A DNA stretch of 64,000 nucleotides from Streptomyces sp. NBC_01571 (GCF_026339875.1 NZ_JAPEPZ010000001.1:3286001-3350000), one strand, 5' to 3'; positions 17,404 to 26,565 are shown, counted from the first letter of the stretch. Numbers and translations are program-made. Notes: generated by a model from the sequence alone, not told the origin.

Positions 17404-18639
17404 AGGACGTGACGGATTCGACAGGATCTCCGGGTCCAGCGGCATGCCCGCCTCGATCAGACGGCGGCCCTGGGCCAGGTCGCGGGGGCGGCCCACCGCC
17501 AGGAGGGCGACGAGGCGGGAGTCGCGCAGCCAGCAGACCGTCCAGGCGGCGCCCGAGGAGTCGCCGCGCCAGACGGTCGTGTCGGCGGGCGCGTGGTGGC
17601 CGACGTACTGGACGAAACGGCCGAACTGCTCGGACCAGAAGTACGGAACCGGGTCGTACGCCGCCGGGGCCTCGCCGATGATGTTCGCCGCCACCGTGCG
17701 CGGTCCCTGCAGAGCGTTGTCCCAGTGGTGGACGAGGAGGCGCTCCTCGTACCGGCCCGAGGGGAAGGAGGCGCAGTCGCCGACCGCGTAGACGTCCGGC
17801 AGCGAGGTGCGCAGGTGGCTGTCGGCCACGACCTCGCGGTGGGCTCCGAGTTCGATGCCGGAGCCGGCCAGCCAGGCGGTGGCGGGCCGGGCGCCGATGC
17901 CGACGACCACGGCGCCCGCGGGCACCCGGGACCCGTCGTCGAGCACGACGGCGCCGGGCTCGACGCGCTCCACGCGCGCGTGGGTGCGCAACGAGGCCCC
18001 GCTGTCCGCGTACCAGGCGGCCATCGGCGCGGCCACCTCGGCGGGCAGTGCCCCGGCCAGTGGCCGGTCGGCGGCCTCGACGACCGTCACCGCGCACCCG
18101 GCCTCGCGCGCCGCCGTCGCGAACTCGGCGCCGATCCAGCCCGCCCCGACCACCACGATGTCGTGCTGCCGGGCGAGCACCGGGCGCAGCCGTTCGGCGT
18201 CGTCCAGGGTGCGCAGGAGATGGACGCCGGGCATGCCCTCCGCGCCGGGGAGCTGGATCGGTTCCGCGCCGGTCGCCAGGACCAGGACGTCGTAGGGCAC
18301 GGGTCCCGTGGCGGTGTCCAGCTCGTGGTCCCCGGGGCGCAGGCCCAGCGCCTCGCAGCCGAGCTTCAGTTCGATGCCCAGCGCCTCGAAGTCGATGTCG
18401 AAGGCGGAGTGCTCGGCCTTGCCGAGCAGCACCGCCTTCGACAACGGCGGCCGGTCGTACGGCTGGTGCGGCTCGGCGCCGATCAGTGTCACGCCGCCGG
18501 TGAAGCCCTGTTCGCGCAGGGCGACCGCGGTCTGTACGCCGGCCATGCCCGCGCCCGCGATGACGACCCGGCGTGCCGTAGGCCCCTGCGTCTGCCCCTG
18601 CGTCTGCTCGCTCACCTGATCACCATAGACACCTGACAT
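17383..18639 (-). CDS. FAD/NAD(P)-dependent ferredoxin reductase-like oxidoreductase
   Basis: 418 aa. Two dinucleotide folds are evident: FAD motif VVIAGAGMAGVQTAVALREQG (about residues 25-45) and NAD(P) motif IVVVGAGWIGAEFATAAREAG (about 161-181). An ATG/GD motif (LATGAEP; VYAVGDCASF) and a C-terminal reductase domain with WSEQFG follow. This is the BphA4/putidaredoxin-reductase family that passes NAD(P)H electrons to a ferredoxin for P450s or dioxygenases. No ferredoxin or P450 gene is adjacent. A shorter start at VSEQTQG (about residue 9) is possible, because the first residues are a non-conserved Gln/Thr run. Its 3' end has been tandemly duplicated. Confidence 0.9.
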   Translation of the reverse strand: MSGVYGDQVSEQTQGQTQGPTARRVVIAGAGMAGVQTAVALREQGFTGGVTLIGAEPHQPYDRPPLSKAVLLGKAEHSAFDIDFEALGIELKLGCEALGLRPGDHELDTATGPVPYDVLVLATGAEPIQLPGAEGMPGVHLLRTLDDAERLRPVLARQHDIVVVGAGWIGAEFATAAREAGCAVTVVEAADRPLAGALPAEVAAPMAAWYADSGASLRTHARVERVEPGAVVLDDGSRVPAGAVVVGIGARPATAWLAGSGIELGAHREVVADSHLRTSLPDVYAVGDCASFPSGRYEERLLVHHWDNALQGPRTVAANIIGEAPAAYDPVPYFWSEQFGRFVQYVGHHAPADTTVWRGDSSGAAWTVCWLRDSRLVALLAVGRPRDLAQGRRLIEAGMPLDPEILSNPSRPLKDAAA

Positions 18640-18691
18640 TCCGTCAGTCAGCGGACGTGCTCAGTGACCTCTTCCACAATGCGACTCGGTG

Positions 18692-19075
18692 TCAGCCGGT
18701 CCGTTCGGCGCGGGCGGCCAGTGCGGGGCGTGCAGGGGGTTCGATCTGTTCCACGACGCTCGTCCCGCTGCCCGTCCGCGACTCCCACTCCCAGGTCTCC
18801 TCCAGCCGCAGCCGGCCGTCGGAGAGCTCCACCACGACGGACACGCAGTGTCCGCCGGACGTGGTGCCGTCGCGTCCCAGCTGTACGTACCGGAAGTCGA
18901 GGCGGTCGCCCTCCCGGGTCCCCAGGAGACGGCCGCGGACGATGTCGCCGCCCGCGTACTCGGCCCAGATCTCGCCGTCCTTCTCGTGGTACGTGAACCG
19001 GGTGCCGGTCCCGACCTGGCCCGGCGCCTGGTCGGCGACCGGGGCGAGGACGAGGCCGTCGAGCGAACGGGCCAT
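18692..19075 (-). CDS. Conserved small beta-rich protein (often labelled N-acetylglutamate synthase)
   Basis: 127 aa from ATG 19075. The core GTRFTYHEKDGEIWAEYAGG, IVRGRLLG, LDFRYVQLGRDG and LRLEETWEWES matches a family of ~110-residue beta proteins found in Bacteroidetes, Bacilli and actinobacteria, frequently mislabelled N-acetylglutamate synthase. There is no acetyltransferase (GNAT) motif, so that label is not supported here. True function unknown; the repeated G-x-x-x-G strands suggest a lipocalin-like or beta-barrel binder. It is divergent from the thiamine operon and shares its promoter region. Confidence 0.75.
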   Translation of the reverse strand: MARSLDGLVLAPVADQAPGQVGTGTRFTYHEKDGEIWAEYAGGDIVRGRLLGTREGDRLDFRYVQLGRDGTTSGGHCVSVVVELSDGRLRLEETWEWESRTGSGTSVVEQIEPPARPALAARAERTG

Positions 19076-19090
19076 GGGGCGGAGGCTCCC

Positions 19091-19120
19091 TTACTGAGGC
19101 CCGCGGCAGCGAGCTAGGGT
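19091..19120 (+). promoter_or_regulatory. thi operon promoter
   Basis: TTACTG (19091-19096), 18-bp spacer, TAGGGT (19115-19120). This fits the Streptomyces principal sigma-factor pattern and would start transcription a few bases before the TPP aptamer. Confidence 0.6.
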
Positions 19121-19132
19121 GGTCAACGTAGA

Positions 19133-19226
19133 GCACTCGCGGGAGCCCGGACGCACCGGGCTGAGAGGGAGGCTGGCGGCCTCCGACCGTACGAACCTGA
19201 TCCGGGTCATGCCGGCGAAGGGAGGG
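19133..19226 (+). promoter_or_regulatory. TPP riboswitch (THI element)
   Basis: All conserved pieces appear in order: GGGAGCCCGG, CGGGCTGAGAGGGAGGC, a variable stem, then GACCGTACGAACCTGATC and CGGGTCATGCCGGCGAAGGGA. The 3' strand of the closing stem merges with the GGGAGGGG ribosome site of thiO, so ligand binding would hide the site and block translation. It controls thiO-thiS-thiG by thiamine pyrophosphate. Confidence 0.95.
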
Positions 19227-19237
19227 GCTGGACGCCC

Positions 19238-20416
19238 ATGTCGCGTACACCGGCGGAGAGGTCCGTCACGTCCGACGTCCTGGTGGTGGGGGGCGGGATC
19301 ATCGGCCTGGTCACGGCCTGGCGGGCCGCCCAGCGCGGGTTCACCACGACGGTCGTGGACCCGGAACCCGGCGGCGGGGCCGCGCAGGTCGCCGCCGGGA
19401 TGCTCGCGGCCGTCACCGAGCTGCACTACGGCGAACAGACGCTGCTGGGCCTGAACCTCGCCTCCGCGCGCCGCTATCCGGACTTCGTCGCCGAGCTCAC
19501 CGAGGCGGCGGGCCAGGACCTCGGCTATCGCCGGTGCGGCACGCTGGCCGTCGCCCTGGACTCCGACGACCGCGCCCATCTGCGTGAACTGCATGACCTG
19601 CAGAGCCGTTCGGGGCTCGACTCGGAGTGGCTCAGCGGTCGCGAGTGCCGCCGGCTGGAGCCGATGCTCGCGCCCGGTGTCCGTGGTGGTCTGCGCGTCG
19701 ACGGCGACCACCAGATCGACCCGCGCCGCCTCGCGAAGGCCCTGGTCACCGCATGCGAGCGAGCCGGAGTGGGGTTCCACAGGACCTGGGCGGAGCGGCT
19801 GACCGTGGTCCGGGAGCGGGCCACCGGGGTCGTCACCGCGGGCGGCGACCGGCTGGAGGCGGCGCAGGTGGTGCTGGCGGCGGGCAGCCTCAGCGGGAGG
19901 CTCAAGGGCGTGCCCGACGACGTGAGGCCGCCCGTGCGCCCGGTGAAGGGGCAGGTGCTGCGGCTGACCGTGCCGAAACGGTACGCGCCCTTCCTGAGCC
20001 GCACCGTACGGGCCGTGGTCCGCGGCAGCCAGGTCTATCTGGTGCCGCGCGAGAGCGGCGAGCTCGTCGTCGGCGCGACCAGCGAGGAGCTGGGCTGGGA
20101 CACCACGGTGACCGCGGGCGGCGTGTACGAGCTGCTGCGCGACGCCCATGAGCTGGTGCCCGGGATCACCGAACTGCCGCTCACCGAGACCCGGGCCGGA
20201 CTGCGCCCCGGCTCGCCCGACAACGCTCCGCTGCTCGGCCCGACCGGGCTCGACGGACTGCTGCTGGCCACCGGCCACCACCGCAACGGCGTCCTGCTCA
20301 CTCCCGTCACCGGGGACGTCATGGCGCACGTCCTCGCCTCGGGGGAGCTCCCCGAGGAAGCGCGCCCCTTCACTCCCCACCGGTTCAGCCCGACACGCAC
20401 GGAGCAGCCCGTATGA
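19238..20416 (+). CDS. thiO: Glycine oxidase
   Basis: 392 aa from ATG 19238, 12 bp after the riboswitch. It oxidises glycine to dehydroglycine (iminoglycine), the substrate of thiazole synthase in aerobes. The FAD motif is DVLVVGGGIIGLVTAWRAAQRG at about residues 12-33. The DAO-family C-terminus is VVGATSEELGWDTTVT, ETRAGLRPGSPDNAPLLG and TGHHRNGVLLTP. The stop overlaps thiS by ATGA, giving a coupled operon. It shares the TPP riboswitch with thiS and thiG. Confidence 0.94.
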   Translation: MSRTPAERSVTSDVLVVGGGIIGLVTAWRAAQRGFTTTVVDPEPGGGAAQVAAGMLAAVTELHYGEQTLLGLNLASARRYPDFVAELTEAAGQDLGYRRCGTLAVALDSDDRAHLRELHDLQSRSGLDSEWLSGRECRRLEPMLAPGVRGGLRVDGDHQIDPRRLAKALVTACERAGVGFHRTWAERLTVVRERATGVVTAGGDRLEAAQVVLAAGSLSGRLKGVPDDVRPPVRPVKGQVLRLTVPKRYAPFLSRTVRAVVRGSQVYLVPRESGELVVGATSEELGWDTTVTAGGVYELLRDAHELVPGITELPLTETRAGLRPGSPDNAPLLGPTGLDGLLLATGHHRNGVLLTPVTGDVMAHVLASGELPEEARPFTPHRFSPTRTEQPV

Positions 20417-20613
20417 ACATCCTCGTCAACGGCGAGCGCCGGCTCGTCGCCGCGGGCACCGCCCTCGACACGCTCGTCGCCACCCTCACGGCGGCGCCCT
20501 CCGGCGTCGCGGCCGCGCTCAACGAGACCGTCGTCCCGCGCACCCGGTGGTCGTCCACGTCCCTGCGCGAGGGAGACCGTGTCGAAGTCCTCACCGCTGT
20601 CCAAGGAGGCTGA
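20413..20613 (+). CDS. thiS: Sulfur-carrier protein ThiS
   Basis: 66 aa ubiquitin-like protein. It begins MNILVNGERR and ends VEVLTAVQGG, with the C-terminal Gly-Gly that is adenylated and thiocarboxylated to deliver sulfur for the thiazole ring. It overlaps thiO by four bases and is three bases from thiG. No thiF or moeB is in the window, so activation must come from elsewhere in the genome. Confidence 0.95.
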   Translation: MNILVNGERRLVAAGTALDTLVATLTAAPSGVAAALNETVVPRTRWSSTSLREGDRVEVLTAVQGG

Positions 20614-21411
<798 letters not shown>

Positions 21412-21432
21412 CGCCGCGATACCGGGCACCGC

Positions 21433-21488
21433 GGCACCGGGTGCCGGGAACCGTGGCGGGGCGACCGGTGCCTGCCGGTGGCACCCGG
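21433..21488 (+). terminator. Hairpins after thiG
   Basis: GGCACC and GGTGCC face each other at 21433-21445. CCGGGTGCC (21437-21445) also pairs with GGCACCCGG (21480-21488). These alternative GC-rich stems begin about 20 bp after the thiG stop and probably terminate the operon. Confidence 0.5.
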
Positions 21489-21695
21489 CCGTGACACCAC
21501 GGGCTCCTCCCGGCGGTCGCGTGACGGCGGTTTCCGGCCAGTGGGAGTGTGGGGGCTCCGAGTGGTGGGGCCGCCGTCAGCGGAGCGGGCCGCGTCACCT
21601 CTTCGGCGCGATGTGCGTCACAGGTCGGCTGCAGTCCCGCCCCGGTACGGGCCACAACGAGAGGGCCGACGGCGACGGCTCGTAGACTCACTTGC

Positions 21696-23651
21696 GTGGA
21701 TACGACCCTTCAGGACCCGCTCGTCGGGCAGATGCTCGACGGCCGCTATCGCGTCGACGCCCGGATCGCGGTCGGCGGAATGGCCACGGTCTACAGGGCC
21801 CTGGACACCCGTCTGGACCGCGTGCTCGCGCTCAAGGTCATGCACCCGACGCTGGCCGCCGACGTCTCGTTCGTCGAGCGGTTCATACGCGAGGCCAAGT
21901 CGGTGGCCCGGCTCGCGCACCCCAACGTGGTGCAGGTCTTCGACCAGGGGACGGACGGGTCGTACGTCTATCTGGCCATGGAGTACGTCGCGGGCTGCAC
22001 CCTGCGTGACGTGCTGCGCGAGCGCGGGGCGCTCCAGCCGCGGGCCGCGCTGGACGTCCTGGAGCCGGTGCTCGCCGCGCTGGGCGCCGCGCACCGCGCC
22101 GGGTTCGTGCACCGCGACATGAAGCCCGAGAACGTCCTCATAGGGGACGACGGCCGGGTCAAGGTGGCGGATTTCGGCCTGGTACGGGCCGTGGACACCG
22201 TTACGCAGACGACGGGGTCCGTGCTCGGCACCGTGTCGTATCTCGCTCCCGAGCAGATCGAGCACGGCACCGCCGACACCCGCGTCGACGTGTACGCCTG
22301 CGGAGTCGTCCTCTACGAGATGCTCACCGGCGGCAAGCCGCACTCCGGCGACTCCCCCGCCCAGGTGATCTACCAGCATCTGAACGCGGACGTGCCGCCG
22401 CCGTCGGCCGCCGTGCCGGGCATGCCCTTCGCGCTCGACCAGCTGGTCGCCGCGGCCACCGCCCGCGACCCCGGGATGCGCCCGCACGACGCGGTGACGC
22501 TGCTCGGCCACGTGCTGGAGGCGCGGGCGGGGCTCACCGCCGAGCAGCTGGACGCCGTACCGCCGCAGGCCGTCACCGCGGGCCACGACAACGCGGAGGA
22601 CCGTACGAGCGTGATCCCGCGCTCCCTGTCCGTGCCGCGTCTGCTGCCGGTGAACGAAGAGGACGCGGCCGGCGGGGCCGACGGGCTCAACCGGACGAGC
22701 CGGTTCGAGCAGACCAGTGTGCTCGCCTCCGAGCCGCCCGCCCCCACGCGGCGGCGCGGCTCACGCCCCCGGCGCGGAACGATCGTGATCGTGACCGCGA
22801 TCCTGCTGGCGCTCGGCCTGGGCGCGGGCGTCTGGTACATCAACTCCGGCCAGTTCACGAAGGTCCCGTTGTTGCTGGCGAAGACCGAGACGCAGGCCAG
22901 GTCGCGGATCGAGGCGGCCGGGCTCGACGTCGGGCAGGTCAGGCACGCGTACAGCGACACCGTGAAGCGCGGCACCGTGATCAGCAGTGACCCGCAGCCC
23001 GGCGCGCGGATCCGTGACCACGACTCCGTGTCGCTGACCGTCTCCGACGGCCCGAAGACGGTGCGGGTGGCCGACCTGTCGGGCTTCACGCTGTCCAAGG
23101 CGCGGGAGGTGCTGGAGGGTGACGGACTCGCCGCGGGCATGATCACGCGGGAGTTCAGCGCGGACGTGCTCAAGGGCTCGGTGATCCGTACGGATCCGGA
23201 GGCGGGCACGCGACGGCACGCCGGTTCCGCCATCGCCCTCGTCGTCAGCAAGGGCAGTCCGGTGGAGATCTCGGATGTCACCGGGACGTCCGTCGAGGAC
23301 GCCACGGCGGAGCTCGAACAGGCGGGGCTGAAGGTGAAGATCGCCGCCCGGCGGGTCACCTCGGAGTTCGACAAGGGCCAGGTCGCCCGGCAGTCGCCGG
23401 ACGCGGGCAGCGAGGCCGCCACGGGCGACACCGTCACGCTGACGGTGTCCAAGGGCCCCGAGATGGTCCAGGTGCCGGACGTGGTGGGCGACAGCGTGGA
23501 CGACGCGACGAAGGCGCTCGAGGACGCCGGGTTCCAGGTCGACGAGGACCGTGGACTGCTCGGGCTCTTCGGGGACCACGTCAAGGGCCAGTCGGTGGAC
23601 GGCGGCAAGACCGCGCCCAAGGGGTCGACGATCACCATCGAGATCCGCTGA
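21696..23651 (+). CDS. pkaF: Ser/Thr protein kinase with PASTA domains
   Basis: 651 aa from GTG 21696. TAGACT at 21683-21688 stands seven bases before the GTG, so the mRNA is probably leaderless. The cytoplasmic kinase domain has glycine loop VGGMATV (about 26-32), Lys47, HRD at 139-141, DFG at 159-161 and APE at 184-186. A Thr-rich activation loop (TVTQTTGS) suits autophosphorylation. A basic juxtamembrane segment precedes one helix (about 361-382), then four extracellular PASTA repeats (about 386-651), typical sensors of muropeptide or lipid II. It corresponds by position to S. coelicolor SCO2110, which I recall as PkaF, and to the M. tuberculosis pknL locus. Mycobacterial PknL lacks PASTA repeats. 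Confidence 0.94.
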   Translation: MDTTLQDPLVGQMLDGRYRVDARIAVGGMATVYRALDTRLDRVLALKVMHPTLAADVSFVERFIREAKSVARLAHPNVVQVFDQGTDGSYVYLAMEYVAGCTLRDVLRERGALQPRAALDVLEPVLAALGAAHRAGFVHRDMKPENVLIGDDGRVKVADFGLVRAVDTVTQTTGSVLGTVSYLAPEQIEHGTADTRVDVYACGVVLYEMLTGGKPHSGDSPAQVIYQHLNADVPPPSAAVPGMPFALDQLVAAATARDPGMRPHDAVTLLGHVLEARAGLTAEQLDAVPPQAVTAGHDNAEDRTSVIPRSLSVPRLLPVNEEDAAGGADGLNRTSRFEQTSVLASEPPAPTRRRGSRPRRGTIVIVTAILLALGLGAGVWYINSGQFTKVPLLLAKTETQARSRIEAAGLDVGQVRHAYSDTVKRGTVISSDPQPGARIRDHDSVSLTVSDGPKTVRVADLSGFTLSKAREVLEGDGLAAGMITREFSADVLKGSVIRTDPEAGTRRHAGSAIALVVSKGSPVEISDVTGTSVEDATAELEQAGLKVKIAARRVTSEFDKGQVARQSPDAGSEAATGDTVTLTVSKGPEMVQVPDVVGDSVDDATKALEDAGFQVDEDRGLLGLFGDHVKGQSVDGGKTAPKGSTITIEIR

Positions 23652-23751
23652 GCCGGGCCGGAATTCCGCGGAACCGGGCCGGTGGGTCCGCCGAGCGGAA
23701 CCCGGAGGTCCGCCGACGGGGTGTACCGGAGCGCGTGGCACCCTGAAGGGT

Positions 23752-24621
23752 GTGACCAGCAAGCAGCTTCGCAATCCCGTCGGCGGCCATGTCCCCGTGG
23801 CCGGCGGCCTCAACTCCGTCGGCCTGGCCTACGCGCGCGAGATGGGCGCGGAGACCGTCCAGGTCTTCGTCGCCAACCCGCGAGGCTGGGCGACGCCCGC
23901 CGGGAACCCGAAGCAGGACGAGGAGTTCCGCGCCGCCTGCGCGGCCGGGTCGATCCCCGCGTACGTGCACGCCCCGTATCTGATCAACTTCGGTTCGCAC
24001 ACGGCGGCGACGGCCGAGAGGTCGGTGGAGTCGCTGCGGCACTCGCTGCGCCGGGGCCGGGAGATCGGCGCGCTCGGCGTGGTCGTGCACACGGGGAGCG
24101 CCACCGGGGGCCGGGAGCGTGCGGTGGCCCTCGCGCAGGTACGCGACCACCTGCTGCCGCTCCTGGACGAGCTGACCCACGACGACGACCCGTACCTCCT
24201 CCTGGAGTCGACCGCGGGCCAGGGTGCCTCCCTGTGCTCGCGGACCTGGGACTTCGGGCCGTACTTCGAGGCGCTGGACGCCCATCCGAAGCTGGGGGTC
24301 TGTCTCGACACCTGCCACATCTACGCGGCGGGCCACGACCTGACCGGACCGTCCGGGATGCACCGGACCCTGGATCTGCTGGTGGACACCGTCGGCGAGG
24401 GCCGGCTCAGGCTGATCCACGCCAACGACTCCAAGGATGTGGTCGGCGCCCACAAGGACCGCCACGAGAACATCGGCTCCGGTCACATCGGCGAGGACCC
24501 GTTCCGCGCGCTGATGACCCACCCCGCCACCGAGGGCGTACCGCTGATCATCGAGACGCCCGGCGGCAAGGAGGGGCACGCGGCGGACGTGGAGCGGCTG
24601 AAGAAGCTGCGCGACGGCTGA
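23752..24621 (+). CDS. nfo: Deoxyribonuclease IV (endonuclease IV)
   Basis: 289 aa from GTG 23752, with GAAGGG immediately upstream. This zinc-dependent AP endonuclease cleaves 5' of abasic sites in base-excision repair. Expected segments are GGHVPVAGGL, AYVHAPYLINFGS, GVVVHTGS, LLLESTAGQG, LGVCLDTCHIYAAGHDL, LRLIHANDSKD, RHENIGSGHIG and PLIIETPGG, which supply the metal-binding His, Glu and Asp residues. Length is normal. It stands alone between the kinase gene and the metal-responsive region at 24644. Confidence 0.94.
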   Translation: MTSKQLRNPVGGHVPVAGGLNSVGLAYAREMGAETVQVFVANPRGWATPAGNPKQDEEFRAACAAGSIPAYVHAPYLINFGSHTAATAERSVESLRHSLRRGREIGALGVVVHTGSATGGRERAVALAQVRDHLLPLLDELTHDDDPYLLLESTAGQGASLCSRTWDFGPYFEALDAHPKLGVCLDTCHIYAAGHDLTGPSGMHRTLDLLVDTVGEGRLRLIHANDSKDVVGAHKDRHENIGSGHIGEDPFRALMTHPATEGVPLIIETPGGKEGHAADVERLKKLRDG

Positions 24622-24643
24622 ACGCCACGGCGGACACGGCGGC

Positions 24644-24677
24644 TGGACAAGGGAATACCCCCAGGGGGTATTAGGTT
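24644..24677 (+). promoter_or_regulatory. Promoter with CsoR-type palindrome
   Basis: AATACCCCCAGGGGGTATT (24654-24672) is a perfect 19-bp palindrome around a central A. It has the TACCCC/GGGGTA form bound by CsoR-family repressors, which sense copper and in some members other metals, sulfur or formaldehyde. A TGGACA hexamer (24644-24649) and TATTAG (24669-24674) could be -35 and -10 with a 19-bp spacer, placing the palindrome across the promoter. No csoR gene is in the window. Confidence 0.65.
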
Positions 24678-24689
24678 AGGTTGCCCCAG
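24671..24689 (+). promoter_or_regulatory. Iron-box-like (DmdR/IdeR) sequence
   Basis: TTAGGTTAGGTTGCCCCAG matches the first ten bases of the DmdR/IdeR iron box TTAGGTTAGGCTAACCTAA exactly, and 14 of 19 overall. It overlaps the end of the CsoR-type palindrome by two bases. Half-site quality only, but the match is long. Confidence 0.45.
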
Positions 24690-24724
24690 GTACAGGAACC
24701 GTCACCTGACGCCGGGGGCCCTTC

Positions 24725-25228
24725 ATGCAGCACGACGCGCACACCCACTCCGAGACGCACACGCACACCCATGCCGCCCGCACCACGGGCCGGGTCACCT
24801 GGTCGACGGCCGCACAGGCCACTCTGCACTGCCTCACCGGCTGTGCCGTCGGCGAGGTGCTCGGCATGGTGGCGGGCACCGCGCTCGGCTGGGGCAACGT
24901 TCCGACGATGGTCCTGGCGATCGTCCTCGCCTTCGTCTTCGGTTACTCGCTCACCCTGCGCGGAGTGCTCGGGGCCGGCGTGGACCTCAGGGCCGCCCTC
25001 CGGGTCGCGCTCGCCGCGGACACCCTGTCCATCGCGGTGATGGAACTGATCGACAACGGCGTGATCGCGCTGTGGCCGGACGCGATGGACGCACACCTCG
25101 ACGACCTGCTGTTCTGGGGCGCGCTGGCCGTCTCCCTGGGCCTCGCCTTCGTGGTGACCACCCCGGTGAACCGGTGGATGATCGGCCGCGGCAAGGGCCA
25201 CGCCGTGGTGCACCGGTACCACCACTGA
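24725..25228 (+). CDS. His-rich DUF4396 membrane protein
   Basis: 167 aa from ATG 24725. The first 16 residues (MQHDAHTHSETHTHTH) hold six histidines and the C-terminus ends HRYHH, so both ends could bind metal. Four hydrophobic helices (about residues 32-52, 55-78, 85-112 and 122-146) form the DUF4396 core with HCLTGCAVGEVLGM, which adds a Cys and a His near the first helix. The family is uncharacterised. Control elements upstream, a CsoR-type palindrome and an iron-box-like site, suggest copper- and iron-dependent expression and hence a role in metal transport or sensing. That role is inference. Confidence 0.85.
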   Translation: MQHDAHTHSETHTHTHAARTTGRVTWSTAAQATLHCLTGCAVGEVLGMVAGTALGWGNVPTMVLAIVLAFVFGYSLTLRGVLGAGVDLRAALRVALAADTLSIAVMELIDNGVIALWPDAMDAHLDDLLFWGALAVSLGLAFVVTTPVNRWMIGRGKGHAVVHRYHH

Positions 25229-25251
25229 CGCACGCGCCGGCGCACGCCGGG

Positions 25252-25884
25252 TCAGAGCTCGGGGCCGTCCCCGGGCTCCTCCTGGTACGAGTAGCGCTGC
25301 TCGCGCCAGGGGTCGCCGATGTTGTGATAGCCGCGCTCCTCCCAGAATCCGCGGCGGTCGGCCGTCATGTACTCGACGCCGCGGACCCACTTGGGCCCCT
25401 TCCAGGCGTACAGGTGCGGGACGACCAGGCGGAGCGGGAACCCGTGCTCCGCCGTCAGCAGTTCGCCGTCTTTGTGGGTGGCGAAGATCGCGCGGTCGGA
25501 GGCGAAGTCGTCGAGGCGCAGATTCGAGCTGAATCCGTACTCGGCCCAGACCATCACATGGGTGACGGCGGGCGAGGGCGGCGCGATCTCCAGGATCGTG
25601 CGCGCGGGGATGCCGCCCCATTCGGCCCCGAGCATGCTGAACTTCGTGACGCAGTGCAGATCGGCCATGACCGAGGTGTACGGAAGGGCTGTGAACTCCT
25701 CGTGGGTCCAGCAGTGCTTCTCGCCGTCCGCGGTGGCGCCGAAGACCCTGAACTCCCAGCGTTCGGGGCGGAACTTGGGCACGGGACCGTAGTGCGTGAC
25801 GGGCCAGCCACGCTGCAGTCGCTGCCCCGGCGGAAGCTCCGACTGTGCCGCCGCTCCCGTTCCTCGCTCCACCGGCTGACCCAT
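25252..25884 (-). CDS. Sulfite oxidase-like molybdopterin oxidoreductase
   Basis: 210 aa from ATG 25884; a longer start is possible but unsupported. The protein is a single oxidoreductase molybdopterin-binding domain: WPVTHYGPVPKF, SVMADLHCVTKFSMLGAEW with the conserved Mo-coordinating Cys, GFPLRLVVPHLYAWKGPKWVRG near the end, and a terminal YQEEPGDGPEL. It has no Tat signal and no cytochrome domain, so it is a cytoplasmic minimal member. It is convergent with the DUF4396 gene. The physiological substrate is unknown. Confidence 0.87.
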   Translation of the reverse strand: MGQPVERGTGAAAQSELPPGQRLQRGWPVTHYGPVPKFRPERWEFRVFGATADGEKHCWTHEEFTALPYTSVMADLHCVTKFSMLGAEWGGIPARTILEIAPPSPAVTHVMVWAEYGFSSNLRLDDFASDRAIFATHKDGELLTAEHGFPLRLVVPHLYAWKGPKWVRGVEYMTADRRGFWEERGYHNIGDPWREQRYSYQEEPGDGPEL

Positions 25885-25950
25885 GACTCCATCCTGACAG
25901 ACCCGGGACGGTGCCCATGACCAGCACAACCCCCATCAGGGCAAATCGAC

Positions 25951-25964
25951 TAAGTATGCACTTA
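25951..25964. promoter_or_regulatory. Inverted repeat TAAGT-ATGC-ACTTA upstream of bfr
   Basis: Five-base arms flank ATGC, about 75 bp before bfr. It is AT-rich against its surroundings and so likely part of a promoter or operator between bfr and the divergent sulfite-oxidase-like gene. No regulator can be named. Confidence 0.4.
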
Positions 25965-26039
25965 CTGGACGCCCCGGAACGCCGATGCGAGGATGCAGCG
26001 CAAACTGCCCGGTTCCCCCGCCTGGAAGGAGCCTCTGCG

Positions 26040-26519
26040 ATGCAGGGCGACCCCGAGGTCATCGAGTTCCTCAACGAGCAGCTCACCGGTGAGCTGACCG
26101 CGATCAACCAGTACTTCCTGCACGCGAAGATGCAGGAGAACTTCGGCTGGACGAAGCTCGCGAAGTACACGCGTCACGAGTCCTTCGACGAGATGAAGCA
26201 CGCGGAGGTACTGACCGACCGCATTCTCTTCCTGGAGGGCCTGCCCAACTACCAGCGGCTCTTCCACGTCCGGGTGGGCCAGACCGTCACCGAGATGTTC
26301 CAGGCCGACCGCCAGGTGGAGATCGAGGCGATCGACCGCCTCAGGCGCGGGATCGAGGTGATGCGCGGCAAGGGCGACATCACGTCCGCGAAAATCTTCG
26401 AGTCGATCCTCAAGGACGAGGAGCACCACATCGACTATCTGGACACCCAGCTGGAGCTGGTCGAGAAGCTCGGTGAGGCGCTCTACATCGCACAGCTGAT
26501 CGAGCAGCCGGACAGCTGA
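26040..26519 (+). CDS. bfr: Bacterioferritin
   Basis: 159 aa from ATG 26040, with AAGGAG correctly placed. A 24-mer haem-containing iron store. Ferroxidase ligands Glu18, Glu51 and His54 and the haem-ligand Met52 (DEMKHA, residues 50-55) fall at the canonical E. coli positions. The second half supplies EIEAIDRL and KDEEHHIDYL with the remaining Glu and His ligands. It converges with bfd, the ferredoxin that releases iron from it. No perfect iron box is evident directly upstream. Confidence 0.96.
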   Translation: MQGDPEVIEFLNEQLTGELTAINQYFLHAKMQENFGWTKLAKYTRHESFDEMKHAEVLTDRILFLEGLPNYQRLFHVRVGQTVTEMFQADRQVEIEAIDRLRRGIEVMRGKGDITSAKIFESILKDEEHHIDYLDTQLELVEKLGEALYIAQLIEQPDS

Positions 26520-26565
26520 TCCGACGGCGGGGCTGTTACGGGAACCAGCGGGACCGGTACGGGAA

